The notes below the pieces were generated by a model. That model ran no database searches, was not told where the DNA came from, and worked only from the letters and a program-made list of their open reading frames with translations. Below are positions 43,758 to 54,186 of a DNA stretch of 64,000 bases, piece by piece (position 1 is the stretch's first letter; each line of letters begins with the position of its first letter). Position numbers and translations under genes: made by a program. This DNA comes from Kappaphycus alvarezii (Eukaryota; Rhodophyta; Florideophyceae; Gigartinales; Solieriaceae), in NCBI GenBank assembly GCA_002205965.3, contig NADL03000496.1, positions 744,001 to 808,000 of the forward strand. The letters are read 5' to 3'.

Positions 43758-46700
43758 TAGTGATGGCGCGGAATTATTGGTCATAGAATTTTAAGTACAT
43801 AAAAATTTAAAAATTTTCAATTCCCTGTAATAGAGTTATTCCAAAATAATTGTCATTTTACTCCCTACCTGTGCATATGAACTCACAAAGGAATTAATGA
43901 CTTCCTGGGGTCATAAAAGAATTAAGGACTTGATTACCAAATTATTACCGAGGAGCAATAGACTGCACTATGGCAGAATTATTACTATTACCAATTAACT
44001 ACCTGTCTACTATCGAATTCACCACTCTGACATGGAGAAATAATGACTGTATTACTATTCTTATTCTATTCGAATAAATATTTACCTTACCATATCTTCA
44101 GAATTTCATGACCGGAAAGTAATTAATTACCTATGACTTGACCACCACCGATGCCCCTAAAAAGTCATGATTTTACAGTATTCTATACTATTGTCCAAAA
44201 TGGCACAGTTTTGAACCTAGATCCAAATAGCCACAATAAACTTGAGCAGAGCCGTTTAAGACCATTATGTACAAGATTTAGCGAAAACTGCCGAATTTGA
44301 CGACCTTTTCTGCTGCAAATGAATTCCCAGGGCGCAAATGCGCAATCTGAGCCCGTAATGCAAGCAAAACCCACTTCGATCCGCGAAAAAGGTCCAACGG
44401 CCCCTCTCTCCGTGCGAAACGCCCCAGTTCCGGCGACTGCTCATTTCGCACCCTATGATGGAAATTCCAACAACCCGATCTTTTCTTTCGTGCAGCTTGA
44501 ATGGGTTTACCCCAAAGATGAACCGCACAAGCGAAAGTTTAAATGTCGGCTTTGCGCGAGAGTAGGTGCTTTGGGACGTGGAACCACAAATGTTCGAAGC
44601 CACATGAACAGAAAACACGAGACAACTGACATCTCCGTGTCATTCGATAATCGTAAGGGGGGTTCAGCTATTATATCAAGCATGAAAAACCCTGGCTTCA
44701 AGAAAATGTTCACCCAGAAGGTCAACGAATCGGGTTCGGTACAGAAGCAATTTATTCAGTTATGCGGATAATGGATATCTCTCAATCAAAGACCGCTTTC
44801 TATTGTTGAAGATTCGGGGTTTTGGGCAATTGTTGATGAATTTGCTCCAAAGATCAATCATGTCACCCATCAGGCCTTCAGTCGTATTCTGCAGAAATCC
44901 GAGGCTATCGTTGATAAGTTGAATGCAGATACACTCGAAAATTTTCCGATTTTAGCTGGAACTACAGATGTTTGGACGGCCGAAAATAATGACTCCTATT
45001 CATTTTTAACAATATCGTTCATTGACAGCGAAAGGGGATACCACGCAAACTTGGTACGCTGCACTAAGCTGGTTGATCGCCATACTGGAAAAGAACTTTC
45101 AAGCTTCCTTCTTGAATCTACGAAGAAATTAGGAATCCATAAAAGTGGCTTTTATAATCTCTGACAGCGCTGCTAATGCGAGGGAACAAATCGAACATAC
45201 GTCGGAAGAGGAAGGGATTTTGGCTGAAATTGAGGATTCTGTACTACCGGAGTCGCGGCTCGATAAAATCAGAGAGCTTGAAAAAGGAGACGAAACTCAC
45301 GAGGAAGACTCGATTTATGAGCAAGAGAGGGATGCAATTAAGTTAAAGACAACTGAATCTGAGCCTGCTGCCAATGAATCAGTATTCGAAGAAGTAGAAA
45401 CTGGACTGGATGACAATGATATCAATGACGATTTCAGCGAGGATTCATTCGATTATCTGCTCAATTTGATCCGGAATGTCACCTTGCCGCAGTTGCCTGA
45501 AAACTTCTCCCTTGCAGATACTGTTCCTGAAAGATCCTCGACCAATCAGACAGAGTCAGCCTACACTTTCAGATATTCTTGGAACCGAATTGCATGTGCA
45601 TCCCATTCGCTTCAGATTTCGTCTCGTAAGGCATTTTGAGACAAGAAAATTGACGAATTACTTATGAAAGTGCGCCAGACTGTCAAGTTTTTTAAGAAGT
45701 CTGCAGTTGCTGCACAGTACCTTATATCAGAGCTTTCGTCCAAAAACGAGAGTATATTGCGGCCAATTTTGGATGTTAAGATAATATGGGGATCTACTGT
45801 TTCAATGGTTGAGAGGTTTTTGTATTTGAAACTCCATTTTGGATCTGCAATCGAAAAACTGTATGCTGACAATGTTACATGGAAAGTTGTCGGTCCAGCT
45901 GATAGACCTACCGCTAGGGAAAAGCTATCTCTGAAAGCTATTGTTGAGTTATTCAGGGCAGCTGAAGAAAGTAAAGCTTTGGGCTCACAGAGGTTCCGAC
46001 AATGCATTTTAAGGACATCTATTCGGCAGAAATTTTGAAAATTCTAAAAAAGAAGAAGGAGCAAATTTTAATGGATTCTTTGACGCGAAGATTGGTAGAT
46101 GATTTATCTGAATTAATCCTGACCCGTCGTAAGAAGAATAACCTTCAGTGTCCAATGGCAGAGCATTGCGCTCATGTTGCAACTCTTCTGACTCCCAGGT
46201 ATTTCAAAATGAAGCACAAGGTTTTCTTGGGTGGAGTTGATGCTTACTCCCTTTCTGACATAGCTTCTGTGAATATTATCTCAAAATTGGCCGAAAAATA
46301 CTTCACTATCACGTTTTTGTCAGGGTCGGATGCTTTAAATGCAAAATCATCCGAACATTCAAAGAAGGGTGTTTTTTCAAGTTTCGATTCAGATGATGAT
46401 GATGTGCAAATTGGGGATAAATTTGATGCCTCCTTTGATTTTGAAATTAATTTTTATAAGTTTATGGCGGCTTCCGCAAAAGAAATGGAACCGTTTGATT
46501 TTTGGAAGAAGTATGAAGGCACATTCCCAATCCTATCTCAAGTCGCACGAGTTGTTTTTACTCCTAATTCTTCCTCCACATCATCTGAAAGAGTTTTTAG
46601 CGTTGCTGGATCAATGAGATCCAAGAAGAGATCCCGGCTGACAGCTGGCCTTACCGAATGTCTTTCGAAAGTTGGAGACTATCTACAGAGACAAAAGCAT

Positions 46701-47523
46701 CTTCCAGATGAATTGAATTAGATCCGCTATATTAAGAATGTTATAAATTCTTTATTTGAAGTCTTTTTAATACCTATTATACGCCCTCTACCCGCGGAAA
46801 ATTAAATAGCGCTCGCTAATTTGACGATATATGCTTCGGTTTATACACATATACACTGCTTTTCTGTCCCAATTCCTGTAAAAATAGATGTTTATCGATA
46901 TCCATATAAATAACTTCAACTTACCCCTTTCAGGAAATTTCAAGATTCTCTTTCACATGTTTAATGGACTTCAGTTAATAAAAGGTGTGTTTGTTGTAGC
47001 AAACCCTGTAAAAATATTTAAAAACAGCCTTTTACTCACAAAATTAGGTTAAAAGGTGTAGCTGCCCTTCTGGCGGGATATTACTATGAGTAGCACTTCA
47101 ATTTCTGGCGCTTCCTAGTTGGCATCTAGATAATAACTTCCTTGTACTACGTTATAACAGTAATCTGAGAACGATCTTGGAATCAGGAAATTAAATCACC
47201 GCGCCAACTAAGTTGCTGCGAGGAAGGATATGACTATCCAGAATCCCAGGACTTAGGCTTAACCACTCGACCACGGGTCGATTGTTGAGAACTTTGATGC
47301 CAATAGTTGTATATGTACGTTGCATATTTCAAATGTTGCCTGACCGGCCGCATTGACGGTTTTCTGCAAGTGAGTGCATTGGCCAGGGGCTGTTGAAACA
47401 ATTCAGGCGGTCCTGTTTCTTTGGGTTCGAACCCTTACTCTGAAGATCGTACTGTACTGTACTGTACAATACTCCATGTTGCACAGTATAACATGGAGTC
47501 ATGTACTGGATTGTACAGTTCAG
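43758..47523 (+). mobile_element. hAT transposon copy 1, 3' end removed by a gypsy LTR
   Basis: It begins with the terminal sequence TAGTGATGGCGCGGAATTA and is almost identical, in inverse orientation, to copy 2 at 55901-60006. It interrupts the REL-B element. The match to copy 2 ends at TTCAG (47519-47523), exactly where the Gypsy-I LTR (TGCCTGG) starts. About 340 bases of its 3' end are therefore missing, including the terminal repeat. Confidence 0.92.
44319..46721 (+). pseudogene. hAT transposase, copy 1
   Basis: The N-terminal BED-type zinc finger is FKCRLCARVGALG ... HMNRKHE. The RNase H-like core keeps its acids: the Asp in LAGTTDVWTAEN (about 44960), the Asp in FIISDSAANAREQ (about 45160), and the Glu in WGSTVSMVERFLYL (about 45800). 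An acidic insert (about 45200-45470) separates core parts. The C-terminal dimerisation motif is SSTSSERVFSVAGSMRS (about 46570). Lesions: in-frame TAA at 44769-44771, a +1 shift near 45150, TGA at 45637-45639, and another shift near 46010. Copy 2 carries the same lesions, so the parent was already dead and both copies were moved by enzyme supplied in trans or copied by recombination. Confidence 0.93.
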
Positions 47524-47747
47524 TGCCTGGAAAGTATCTAGGAGTATGCCAGGTATCCATAATGGCTTCGTCTGATTGGTGTGTAGTCTTGCGCTGCATC
47601 GGTGCCAGATTACAGTACATTAGTTGCGCTGATGTCTCCTTACAGTGCTTATGTTGCACCGGAGCCTCTCTACGGTGCTCATGCCGTTTGAGGGCTACTG
47701 GCGGGATACTACTGGGCATATTGATACTACTCGGCATATTCGTCACA
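47524..47747 (-). repeat. Gypsy-I copy 2, 3' LTR
   Basis: 224 bases, TGTGACGAATATGCC ... TTTCCAGGCA on the minus strand (TG...CA ends). Directly before it in sense direction is the polypurine tract TAGGGGGAAGTGA (47748-47760). It differs from the 5' LTR at 53179-53402 at 5 of 224 positions by eye. Confidence 0.92.
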
Positions 47748-47757
47748 TCACTTCCCC

Positions 47758-48048
47758 CTAAGAAGAAGAATCGCCTCGATTCTTGTAGCTCTTCAATATT
47801 TCTTGGCAGATTTGAAGCTCTGTTTCACACAGCCAGGAGTTTTCGTGATCTAAGTACCCTTTCCATTTGATGAGATTTTTTTTTCTGTTTTGCTTCTTGT
47901 GCGCTAATATGGATTCGACTTCGTACTCTATGTGTCCATCCTGCGTTTTCATTGGTGGTGGCAGTGGTAGTTCTCGGTCAAATTCATCTCTGAAGTACGG
48001 CTGAAGGATGCTTGCGTGGAAAGCATTGTGAATTCCCTTATCAATCAT
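47758..48048 (-). CDS. Gypsy-I copy 2 chromodomain at the integrase C-terminus
   Basis: The integrase tail (IHNAFHASILQPYFRDEF) is followed by a chromodomain: IEYEVESILAHKKQ, NLIKWKGYLDHENSW and LQICQEILKSYK. In chromoviruses this domain binds modified histones and steers insertion. This defines the family as a chromovirus. The frame from the integrase core (48283 and beyond) to here is interrupted by stops in between. Confidence 0.85.
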   Translation of the reverse strand: MIDKGIHNAFHASILQPYFRDEFDRELPLPPPMKTQDGHIEYEVESILAHKKQNRKKNLIKWKGYLDHENSWLCETELQICQEILKSYKNRGDSSS

Positions 48049-48282
48049 TGGCTGGGAAAGAATTAAGCGTTACGTGACTCCGTTAATATTCTTCGATATT
48101 TCGAAAGGGCCACAATACTTGGGGCTAAGTTTACGAGATCCAGCGCCATCCTCGAGAGCTATATTTTTAGTTGAAAGCCAGACTTTATCACCAACTTTGA
48201 ACGCCGAAGGCCTCCTACTATTGTTGACATAAGATGGTGTGGCATCGTTCGACTTCTTGATTTGTTCTTGGGCCCTTTTCAG

Positions 48283-49560
48283 TTATTCTGGCATAGCTTT
48301 GAGGAAGTTTGCCGCAGCTGGGTTTTCTGTGGCCAGTATGTCCAAAGGAACAGTTTCAGGGTGAATTCCGTAATTGTGAAAGAATAGGGAGAATTTTGTG
48401 GTTGCGTTAATCGAAGAGGTGTAGGCAACTTCAAAGTCGACCAAGTATTTGTCCCAGTCGGAATTGTCGAAATTAATGAAAGAACGAATCATTTCCTCAT
48501 TCTTACGGTTCATCACTTCAGATTTCCCATCTGTCTGTGGGTGGTATGCAGAAGAAGGGGATATTTTGGTACCTAATAGGTGGAATAGACTTTTCCAAAA
48601 CTTGCTCATGAAAATTGGATCTCTATCGCAAATGATATTTTCCGGTATTCCATTGTTTCTGTATATGTGGTCTTTAAAAAGGCTAGCAGTTGACAGAGCA
48701 TCTAATTTTGGCTTCTTCAGGATAATCCTTATCATTTTTGTTAGTTGATCAACGACCGTGAGTACTCCAACATTTCCGTTCCTTGATTTGGGAAGTGGTG
48801 AGATGAAACCAATGGTTATGTGCGTCCATTTCGGTTTCGGGGGATCAAGAGGTTGTAAAGACCCTGCAGGTTTCCGGTTGGCTTGCTTATCTTTCTGGCA
48901 ATGACAAGAGCGAACGTACCGAAGTACATCAGCCCGTAGGTTTTTCCAGTAAAACTTCGGTGATATTCTATTGATTGTTTTGGATATTCCCAAGTGTCCA
49001 GTATTTGGAGTCGAATGGTAGTCATGCAATAACTCGGCTTTAAACGTTCCTTTTGGTATGCAAAGTTTTTCGTGTCTTAACAAAAGCGATCCCTTTCTTT
49101 CGAAAGGTGCGTTCGGATCTTTGTATTCGTCTTTGAGGCTTTCATTTAGGTCGTAGTATTTCACAAGCTCTTCGAGTTCGGATGATTCAAAAAACGGAAC
49201 AGTAATATTTTTTTGATTCCGAGGATGTCTTCATTATTACTTCTTGGAGTATCCCTTGGTTTCGATGGTAGGGTGAGGGTTCATTCTGGGGTTGTCTTGA
49301 AAGGGAATCAGCAACTATATTTGATTTCCCAGAGATGGGTATAATCTTGAAATCAAAGTCAAGTAATCTTTCCAACCATCCAACCTGTCTCCGTTACAGA
49401 TTCTCTTGTGTCTCGAGGTATCTCAACGGGTAGTGGTCAGAATGAACAGTGAAGAAGTTACAATACAAGTATGCTCTCCACCACTGTAGGCAGTCGACAA
49501 TGGCCAATAGCTCTCTTTCGTGGGCTGCATAATTCTGTTAGGCATTATTTAAAGTTCTGG
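48283..49560 (-). pseudogene. Gypsy-I copy 2 RNase H end and integrase
   Basis: RNase H tail pieces (FDFKIIPISGKSNIVADSLS) lie at 49375-49187. The 293-codon frame 49164-48283 then covers the integrase: zinc-binding region HDYHSTPNTGHLGISKT ... CHCQ, core with WTHITIGFISPLPKSRNG (the first catalytic Asp, seen as MDF in copy 1, is Gly here), NIICDRDPIFMSKF (second Asp kept), and YHPQTDGKSEVMNRKNEEM (Glu kept). The D-to-G change should inactivate it although the frame is long. Confidence 0.9.
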
Positions 49561-50371
49561 ATGCGAAAGCGACTGACCTTTTGTCCTTCGCGTTTCCATG
49601 TTCCAATACAGCACCAATTGCGTATTGGGAAGCATCTGTAGTGACATAGATCGGTAGACTTGAATCGAAATTTCGAAGGACTGGAGCGTTGCACAATATT
49701 TTCTTCAGGGTTTGAAATGATTTTTCTTGAGTTTGTGTCAAATGAAAACAAACTTTCTTTGTCAAATCGGTAAGTGGTTTCGAAATTAAGGAAAAACCCT
49801 TAATAAACCGTCTATAATAGTTTAAAAACCCCAAGAACGACTGAAGATGTTGTTTGTTCCGAGGCAGCGGCCATTCCATGACGGCTTTAATCTTGTTGGG
49901 ATCCACAGCAATTACTTCCTGACATATGATGTGCCCAAGATACTCAACTTCTTTAACACCAAAGACACACTTTGACAATTTTGCGAATAACTTCTCCCTT
50001 CTAAGGATCTCTAATACTTCAGCGATGTGTTTCAAATGTTCTTCCCATGTCCTACTAAATATCATAATGTTATCCAGGTATACGATAACAAAAACGTCAA
50101 GTACATCTTTGAAAATGTCGTTCATTAGACCCATGAAAGTCGCTGGGGCATTTGTCAATCCAAATGGCAATACCAGAAATTCGAAATGTCCATATCGAGT
50201 TCTAAATGCCGTGAGGGGTATTGAAGACTCATCCAGTCTGATCTGATGATAGCCTTTCATTGGCTTCGATAACGTAATTTTCATCCTTATAATTGAATGA
50301 AACATGATTTTCGGCGGTGTTGATAATTGCTTTATGGGCTCCACACCATTCCTTCCCAATGATTGCATCAT
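49538..50371 (-). pseudogene. Gypsy-I copy 2 reverse transcriptase, N-terminal third deleted
   Basis: The useful homology starts at KGYHQIRLDESSIPLTAF and continues through [34 protein letters not shown] (YLDD is YLDN), EVEYLGHIICQEVIAVDP, FLGFLNYYRRFIKGFS and, into RNase H, YVTTDASQYAIGAVLEHG. Comparison with copy 1 shows that the protease end and the RT block with VDYRALN are missing at about 50260-50270, a deletion of several hundred bases. The first ~40 codons of this frame are out-of-frame protease sequence. Confidence 0.9.
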
Positions 50372-50640
50372 ACCTCTTCAGGGGACTTATGGCGAAGTAC
50401 AGTGGTTCAGTGTACTTCTTTATCTGGACGATAACAGGACGCGGTGTTTCCATTAATTTTTGATCAACACCGTCCGCCATTTCGGCAAGTTCGTTTGATT
50501 CTTCGGTTTTAATCTTATGGTGATCACAAAATGATTCGCTGAGGAAGTTAACTTCACCGCCGGGGTCGATGAGAATTTTGCTGGTCCATTGGAAATGACT
50601 CCTTTAACAATAAAAAGTCCCCGGTGGTGGCGTTGGAAGG
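50229..50640 (-). pseudogene. Gypsy-I copy 2 protease
   Basis: The active-site loop ILIDPGGEVNFLSESF (near 50560) again shows D-P-G-G. The frame changes, and 50480-50229 gives the second half: VIVQIKKYTEPLYFAISP and RYDAIIGKEWCGAHKA. These are typical of the ILGxxW-like segment of gypsy proteases. The fold can be followed as a whole, but one frame break splits it. Confidence 0.85.
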
Positions 50641-50731
50641 TTGGGGTCGGTGTGGCCCTTACTAATTCTTTTGGATCTTACTGTTGAAAGGATGAGATTT
50701 CTTTGATCTAGAACTAAATGCGGACCGTCAA

Positions 50732-51667
50732 TCACTTCTTCCGGGCTTTGGGGCATTTCTTTGCTTTGTGTCCTTTCTGTCTGCATCTTAGGCACAGTCC
50801 TTCACGCATGCATCTGTCGCGCTCTACCCTATCGAGCTTCTGTAGATTCACATTAGATGACTCTACACCAGACTTCACTTCCACGTTTCCAATTTCCATC
50901 GGTACAGGACTATTATTTCCGGCATATGAAATTCCATTCAGCAATTTTCCACTGGACTTGGTATTTCTCAGGGGTTCTGAACGCCTGTACGCCACATCCA
51001 CTCTTTCTGCATCTCCCATAAGATCGGAAAGCTTGGCGTATTCTTTCGTGCATAAGGATTTCCAAATGTATGGTTTCAGGCCGCGTGAGTATCGATCTAT
51101 TTGATCTTTCACTCCAATGTCTGGGATGTCCAATAAGATTTTGTTAAAATCATCATTAAACATTGGAACGTCCTTGACTTGTTTCCAGCGAGCCAGTTTG
51201 TCTCGGGCGATTTTTTCTTTGTTTATCGTCTCAAAACAATTGAGGAGAGCAGTCTTCAATTCCTTCCATGTTTCAATTTCCTTCCCCTCCGCGCTCTTGG
51301 AATAGACCATCCACCATTCATGAGCATTTCCCGAAAGATAGCTCAGTGCAATGTTCATAGTAGCTTGCCCATATGCTTCACCCAGGTAATTCTCCATCTG
51401 TAAGCACCAGCTTCCGACGGACCCTTTCCCACCGAAAGATCCCGGTTTATTCTTCTTAGGGGCGTCCTTGTTTTCATTTTGACTACTAGAGGTACCAGTA
51501 TTGATCCTGAAGAGAGATAGTTCATTCTCGAGGGCTCCTACCTTCTGAGCAGCATTATTGAGCTGATTCTGCTGCGCGGAGATCTGATTATGGGCCTCTG
51601 TCAGCTGACGTTGAAGTTCGCCTACAGCTTTTGCGAGAGCCTCTACCGTAATTCCAGGAGTTTCCAT
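50732..51667 (-). CDS. Gypsy-I copy 2 gag, intact ORF
   Basis: A complete 311-codon frame. It starts METPGITVEALAKAVGEL, followed by a coiled-coil-like part (QLTEAHNQISAQQNQLNNAA), a spacer rich in Ser/Asn/Lys, the capsid domain (GSWCLQMENYLGEAYGQATM; DKLARWKQVKDVPMFNDDF; IDRYSRGLKPYIWKSLC) and one nucleocapsid knuckle CLRCRQKGHKAKKC near the end. Copy 1 gag aligns throughout, which supports this start. Gag would form the particle and package element RNA. It is the only undamaged Gypsy-I gene here. Confidence 0.9.
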   Translation of the reverse strand: METPGITVEALAKAVGELQRQLTEAHNQISAQQNQLNNAAQKVGALENELSLFRINTGTSSSQNENKDAPKKNKPGSFGGKGSVGSWCLQMENYLGEAYGQATMNIALSYLSGNAHEWWMVYSKSAEGKEIETWKELKTALLNCFETINKEKIARDKLARWKQVKDVPMFNDDFNKILLDIPDIGVKDQIDRYSRGLKPYIWKSLCTKEYAKLSDLMGDAERVDVAYRRSEPLRNTKSSGKLLNGISYAGNNSPVPMEIGNVEVKSGVESSNVNLQKLDRVERDRCMREGLCLRCRQKGHKAKKCPKARKK

Positions 51668-51767
51668 GGTCTTTTCCTATTGGTCGATAGAGTCACACGT
51701 GTGCTGTTTGTTTTTTTCTTTTTTTTACTTTTAAATAAAAGTTTTCCAATTTGTTCGGCAAGAATCG

Positions 51768-51840
51768 GTCTCCACTGTGATCGAGTTGGCAAGACCAGCT
51801 AAACACCATTGAGAGGTCTCGAGTTCGAATCCCAATTGAT
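51768..51840 (+). other. tRNA-like sequence B
   Basis: The block has a D-arm-like part GATCGAGTTGGCAAGACC, and the variable-plus-T-arm phrase GAGGTCTCGAGTTCGAATCCC contains a B box (GAGTTCGAATCC). Acceptor and anticodon stems do not pair well, so it is not a functional tRNA gene. It occupies the same place relative to unit B (about 25 bases from TTTTCTCTGACGCAAGG) as tRNA-like sequence A does to unit A, but the two tRNA parts are different sequences. Confidence 0.5.
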
Positions 51841-51854
51841 AACTTGGAAAGTTG

Positions 51855-53178
51855 ATTTTCTCTGACGCAAGGGTTTGACGTCAGTCACGTCGGGTGTGCT
51901 ATAGTAGCCCTCCTTCAGATGCTTTACCAAACGGTTGTTTTCCAGTCTAGAACCTGTCGGCGATACGGACTTACAAGTCCTACTGCAAGGAACTGGGGAA
52001 AGCGAGTTTGTAAGGTAGCCACAGCGGGAGGGTGAACACAGCACAAACGAAGTCGGTTGAGAAAGCAACTTTTGGGTTTTTTTTCCTATTCGACAAGGAT
52101 AGGTTTATTCAAATACAAGCTACTCAGACTTACGAGCAGTCTCGAGGTGACGACGGTCAAGACGGTGGCGCTCAAGGTCTGCCTTGCTCGGAACTTCTAT
52201 CTTGCGAATATTGCAGGTGTGCCTTGTCTTGTCAGCGCGGTGCTGATGCTTGCGGGAACGGAGATGCTCGAAGTACTGCACGCGGCCTGTGCAGGTGACT
52301 TGACAGTGACGGCAGTGGAAGGGAGACGATTGAGGGTTCTTGGTAATTCGAGGCCTCCTGACAGACTTTCGGATACGATGGTTGGTTGTTCTTTGGATAA
52401 CGATAGAGGCGGCGTCAGGAAGAACAGGTAGGCCCTTCTTGGAAATCGTAGTCCTGGTGGTCGGTTTGACCTTCCTTGATTTGACGGGCCTTGAGCGGGG
52501 GATCTCGGGAAGCGCTGGTATCGGTGGAAGGGCCGACGGAAGTGCGAAAGCGGGAGGCGGCGAGGTTCTCGGTTCTTCGATTTCAATCCCAGTCGGTGTC
52601 CTTGGTTCTTGACCCTAACAGAACTTACTTACTTCTCGACAATTTTCCTCGAAAAATCCCTGTAAGTCCTTCTCGATGTACTCGTCAGGCGACGACGGGC
52701 GGTCCCTGGAAGTTGTGTTTTTCGGCACTGAGCGTTATTCGGAATAATCAGAGTAAAAACAAAATGTTAGTCTCCGCTTGCAATCGGGCAGAAAGACAAA
52801 TCTAATAGAGATTTTAACTTACTGTCGGATTGGAAGAACTCGCAGTACTGACAAACTTTTGGCGATACTACCAGATGTTAGGGTTTGGGCGCACAAGAGG
52901 CAATCGATGGTTGAACTGATGGTTGAAGCTTCCGGTTAACAGACCGGAGCTTCTGACCATGGTTTATATAGAGAATCATTCAACGAGAGTGACAATGAAT
53001 GGTAAGCAAACAATACTAAATTCAAAGGTATTCTAGAAGAACAGGCCTAGGGGCGTAATACTAAAAGGTTTTGAGAGTTCACCTAGTATATTGCGGTGAG
53101 ACTGACAATATTGCCCATCATGGAAGAGTTACACTGATCCACTTGGCGAGACAGCACAAAGCACTTGCTGATTGGTCT
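51855..53178 (-). mobile_element. zinc-finger unit B, 5' internal part of Gypsy-I copy 2
   Basis: It aligns with unit A from TCTGACGCAAGGG (51858) up to TGATTGGTCTTGCC (53168 on), where the Gypsy-I 5' LTR begins. In unit A the matching end is TGATTGGTAAAGC. Shared landmarks are TGACGTCAGTCACGTCGGGTG, GGCGATACGGACTTACAA, the zinc-finger coding part, and a TATA box at 52963-52970 beside an imperfect hairpin (GAAGCTTCCGGT ... ACCGGAGCTTC). Confidence 0.65.
52120..52620 (-). pseudogene. zinc-finger ORF, broken copy
   Basis: Related to the intact ORF at 8352-9080. Finger 1 is preserved (SSPFHCRHCQVTCTGRVQYF). In finger 2 the second Cys is gone (TCNIRKIEVPSKADLERH). A single-base frame change near 52390 separates LPDAASIVIQR from NHRIRKSVRRPRITKNPQ. 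An upstream Pro/Ser-rich part with EEPRTS-type phrases corresponds to the N-terminus of copy A. The frame ends at a TAG (52120-52122). Confidence 0.75.
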
Positions 53179-53402
53179 TGCCTGGAAAGTATCTAGGAGT
53201 ATGCCAGGTATCCATAATGGCTTCGTCTGATTGTTATGTGGTCTTGCGTTGCATCGGTGCCAGATTACAGTACATTAGTTGCGCTGATGTCTCCTTACAG
53301 TGCTTATGTTGCACTGGAGCCTCTCTACGGTGCTCATGCCGTTTGAGGGCTACTGGCGGGATACTACTGGGCATATTGATACTACTCGGCATATTCGTCA
53401 CA
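53179..53402 (-). repeat. Gypsy-I copy 2, 5' LTR
   Basis: 224 bases, with the same ends as 47524-47747 (TGTGACGAATATGCC ... CCAGGCA on the minus strand). Its upstream flank is the broken Copia element, not the 3' end of hAT copy 1, so the two LTR flanks come from different places. Confidence 0.9.
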
Positions 53403-54186
53403 AACAAGGACGGGACCAATAATCAAGAACTTCCTTAATCAGTAATATATCGCTCTGCAATAGACAGTCTCATGTACTTGATGATCTGCACTCGTCCAGA
53501 CATTGGATTCGCTGTAGGCAAGCTGTCGCAGTTCTGCGAAAAGCCGATGGTCACTTACTGGAGGGCTCTCAAACGTGTGTATCGCTACTTGAACGGATCT
53601 AAAACTCTTGGAATTCGTTACGGTCCGTCTTCATCTTACACCATTAATGGATTCAGTGACTCTGACTGGGCTGGCTGCCACTCTACTCGCAAGTCTACCG
53701 AAAGCTTCATGTTCATGATGTCTGGTGGACCTATCTCATAGCGCTCGAAGAAGCAAGGATATGTCGCGCTGTCGTCCTGCGGAGCAGAGAACATATCTCT
53801 GTGCACTGCCTCTACAGAAGCTATTTGGTTTTCAAACCTTCTCTGCAGTTTGATGAATGAGAAATGCCCTACTCCTATTAGGATATCAGTTGACAACTCA
53901 GGCGCAATTAGCTCTTCCCAGAACGAATCAATCAATGAACGGAACAAGCACATTGATATTAGGTATCATTTCGTTCGTGAAGCTGTGTCGTCCAAACAGA
54001 TCTTTGTTACTCACTGTCGAAACGAAGACCAAATCTCTGACCTTCTAACGAAACCTTTGCTGCCAGTAAAGTATGTGAAGTTTCGAAATGAGTTGGGAAT
54101 TTTTCCTCCTGGTATTTCAAGTTAGTATTCTATTGTTTTCAGATCGGGGGGGGCGTTACTGAGGTCAGCTCTAGTTTGAGGGGGCG
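53403..54186 (+). mobile_element. Copia element 3' part: RT end and RNase H
   Basis: A Ty1/copia pol C-terminus: LMICTRPDIGFAVGKLSQF (end of RT), GFSDSDWAGCHSTRKSTESF (RNase H start, catalytic Asp), then an in-frame TAG at 53739-53741 where Trp is expected (IS-stop-RSKKQGYVALSSCGAE). KHIDIRYHFVREAV and ISDLLTKPLLPVKY follow to 54125. The polypurine tract TTTGAGGGGGCG sits just before the LTR. The 5' two thirds of the element are missing, cut at the Gypsy-I LTR. Confidence 0.93.

Larger units (their letters stand above)
47748..53402 (-). mobile_element. Gypsy-I chromovirus copy 2 with both LTRs
   Basis: Order on the minus strand: 5' LTR (53402-53179), zinc-finger unit B (53178-51855), tRNA-like sequence, gag (51667-50732), protease (about 50640-50229), RT (about 50300-49538), RNase H and integrase (about 49560-48283), chromodomain (48048-47758), polypurine tract and 3' LTR. 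The LTRs are about 98% identical, so insertion was fairly recent. The first third of RT is deleted and several stops are present. The flanking pentamers (TTCAG left, AACAA right) do not match, so the locus was rearranged after insertion or is a recombinant of two copies. No classical TGG primer-binding site follows the 5' LTR. Confidence 0.85.

Noticed and set aside
51768..51840. primer-binding site of Gypsy-I copy 2
   Set aside because: The sense strand is complementary to a tRNA T-arm, but no TGG start and no adjacent LTR end exist; the LTR border is 1.3 kb away.
52197..52586. 129-codon minus-strand ORF as a separate gene
   Set aside because: It overlaps the zinc-finger pseudogene in another frame; only the zinc-finger frame is conserved with copy A.
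53179..53402. solo LTR explanation for the right-hand Gypsy-I LTR
   Set aside because: The flanks GGTCT and AACAA are not a duplication, and unit B homology runs exactly to its edge, so a 5' LTR of copy 2 fits better.
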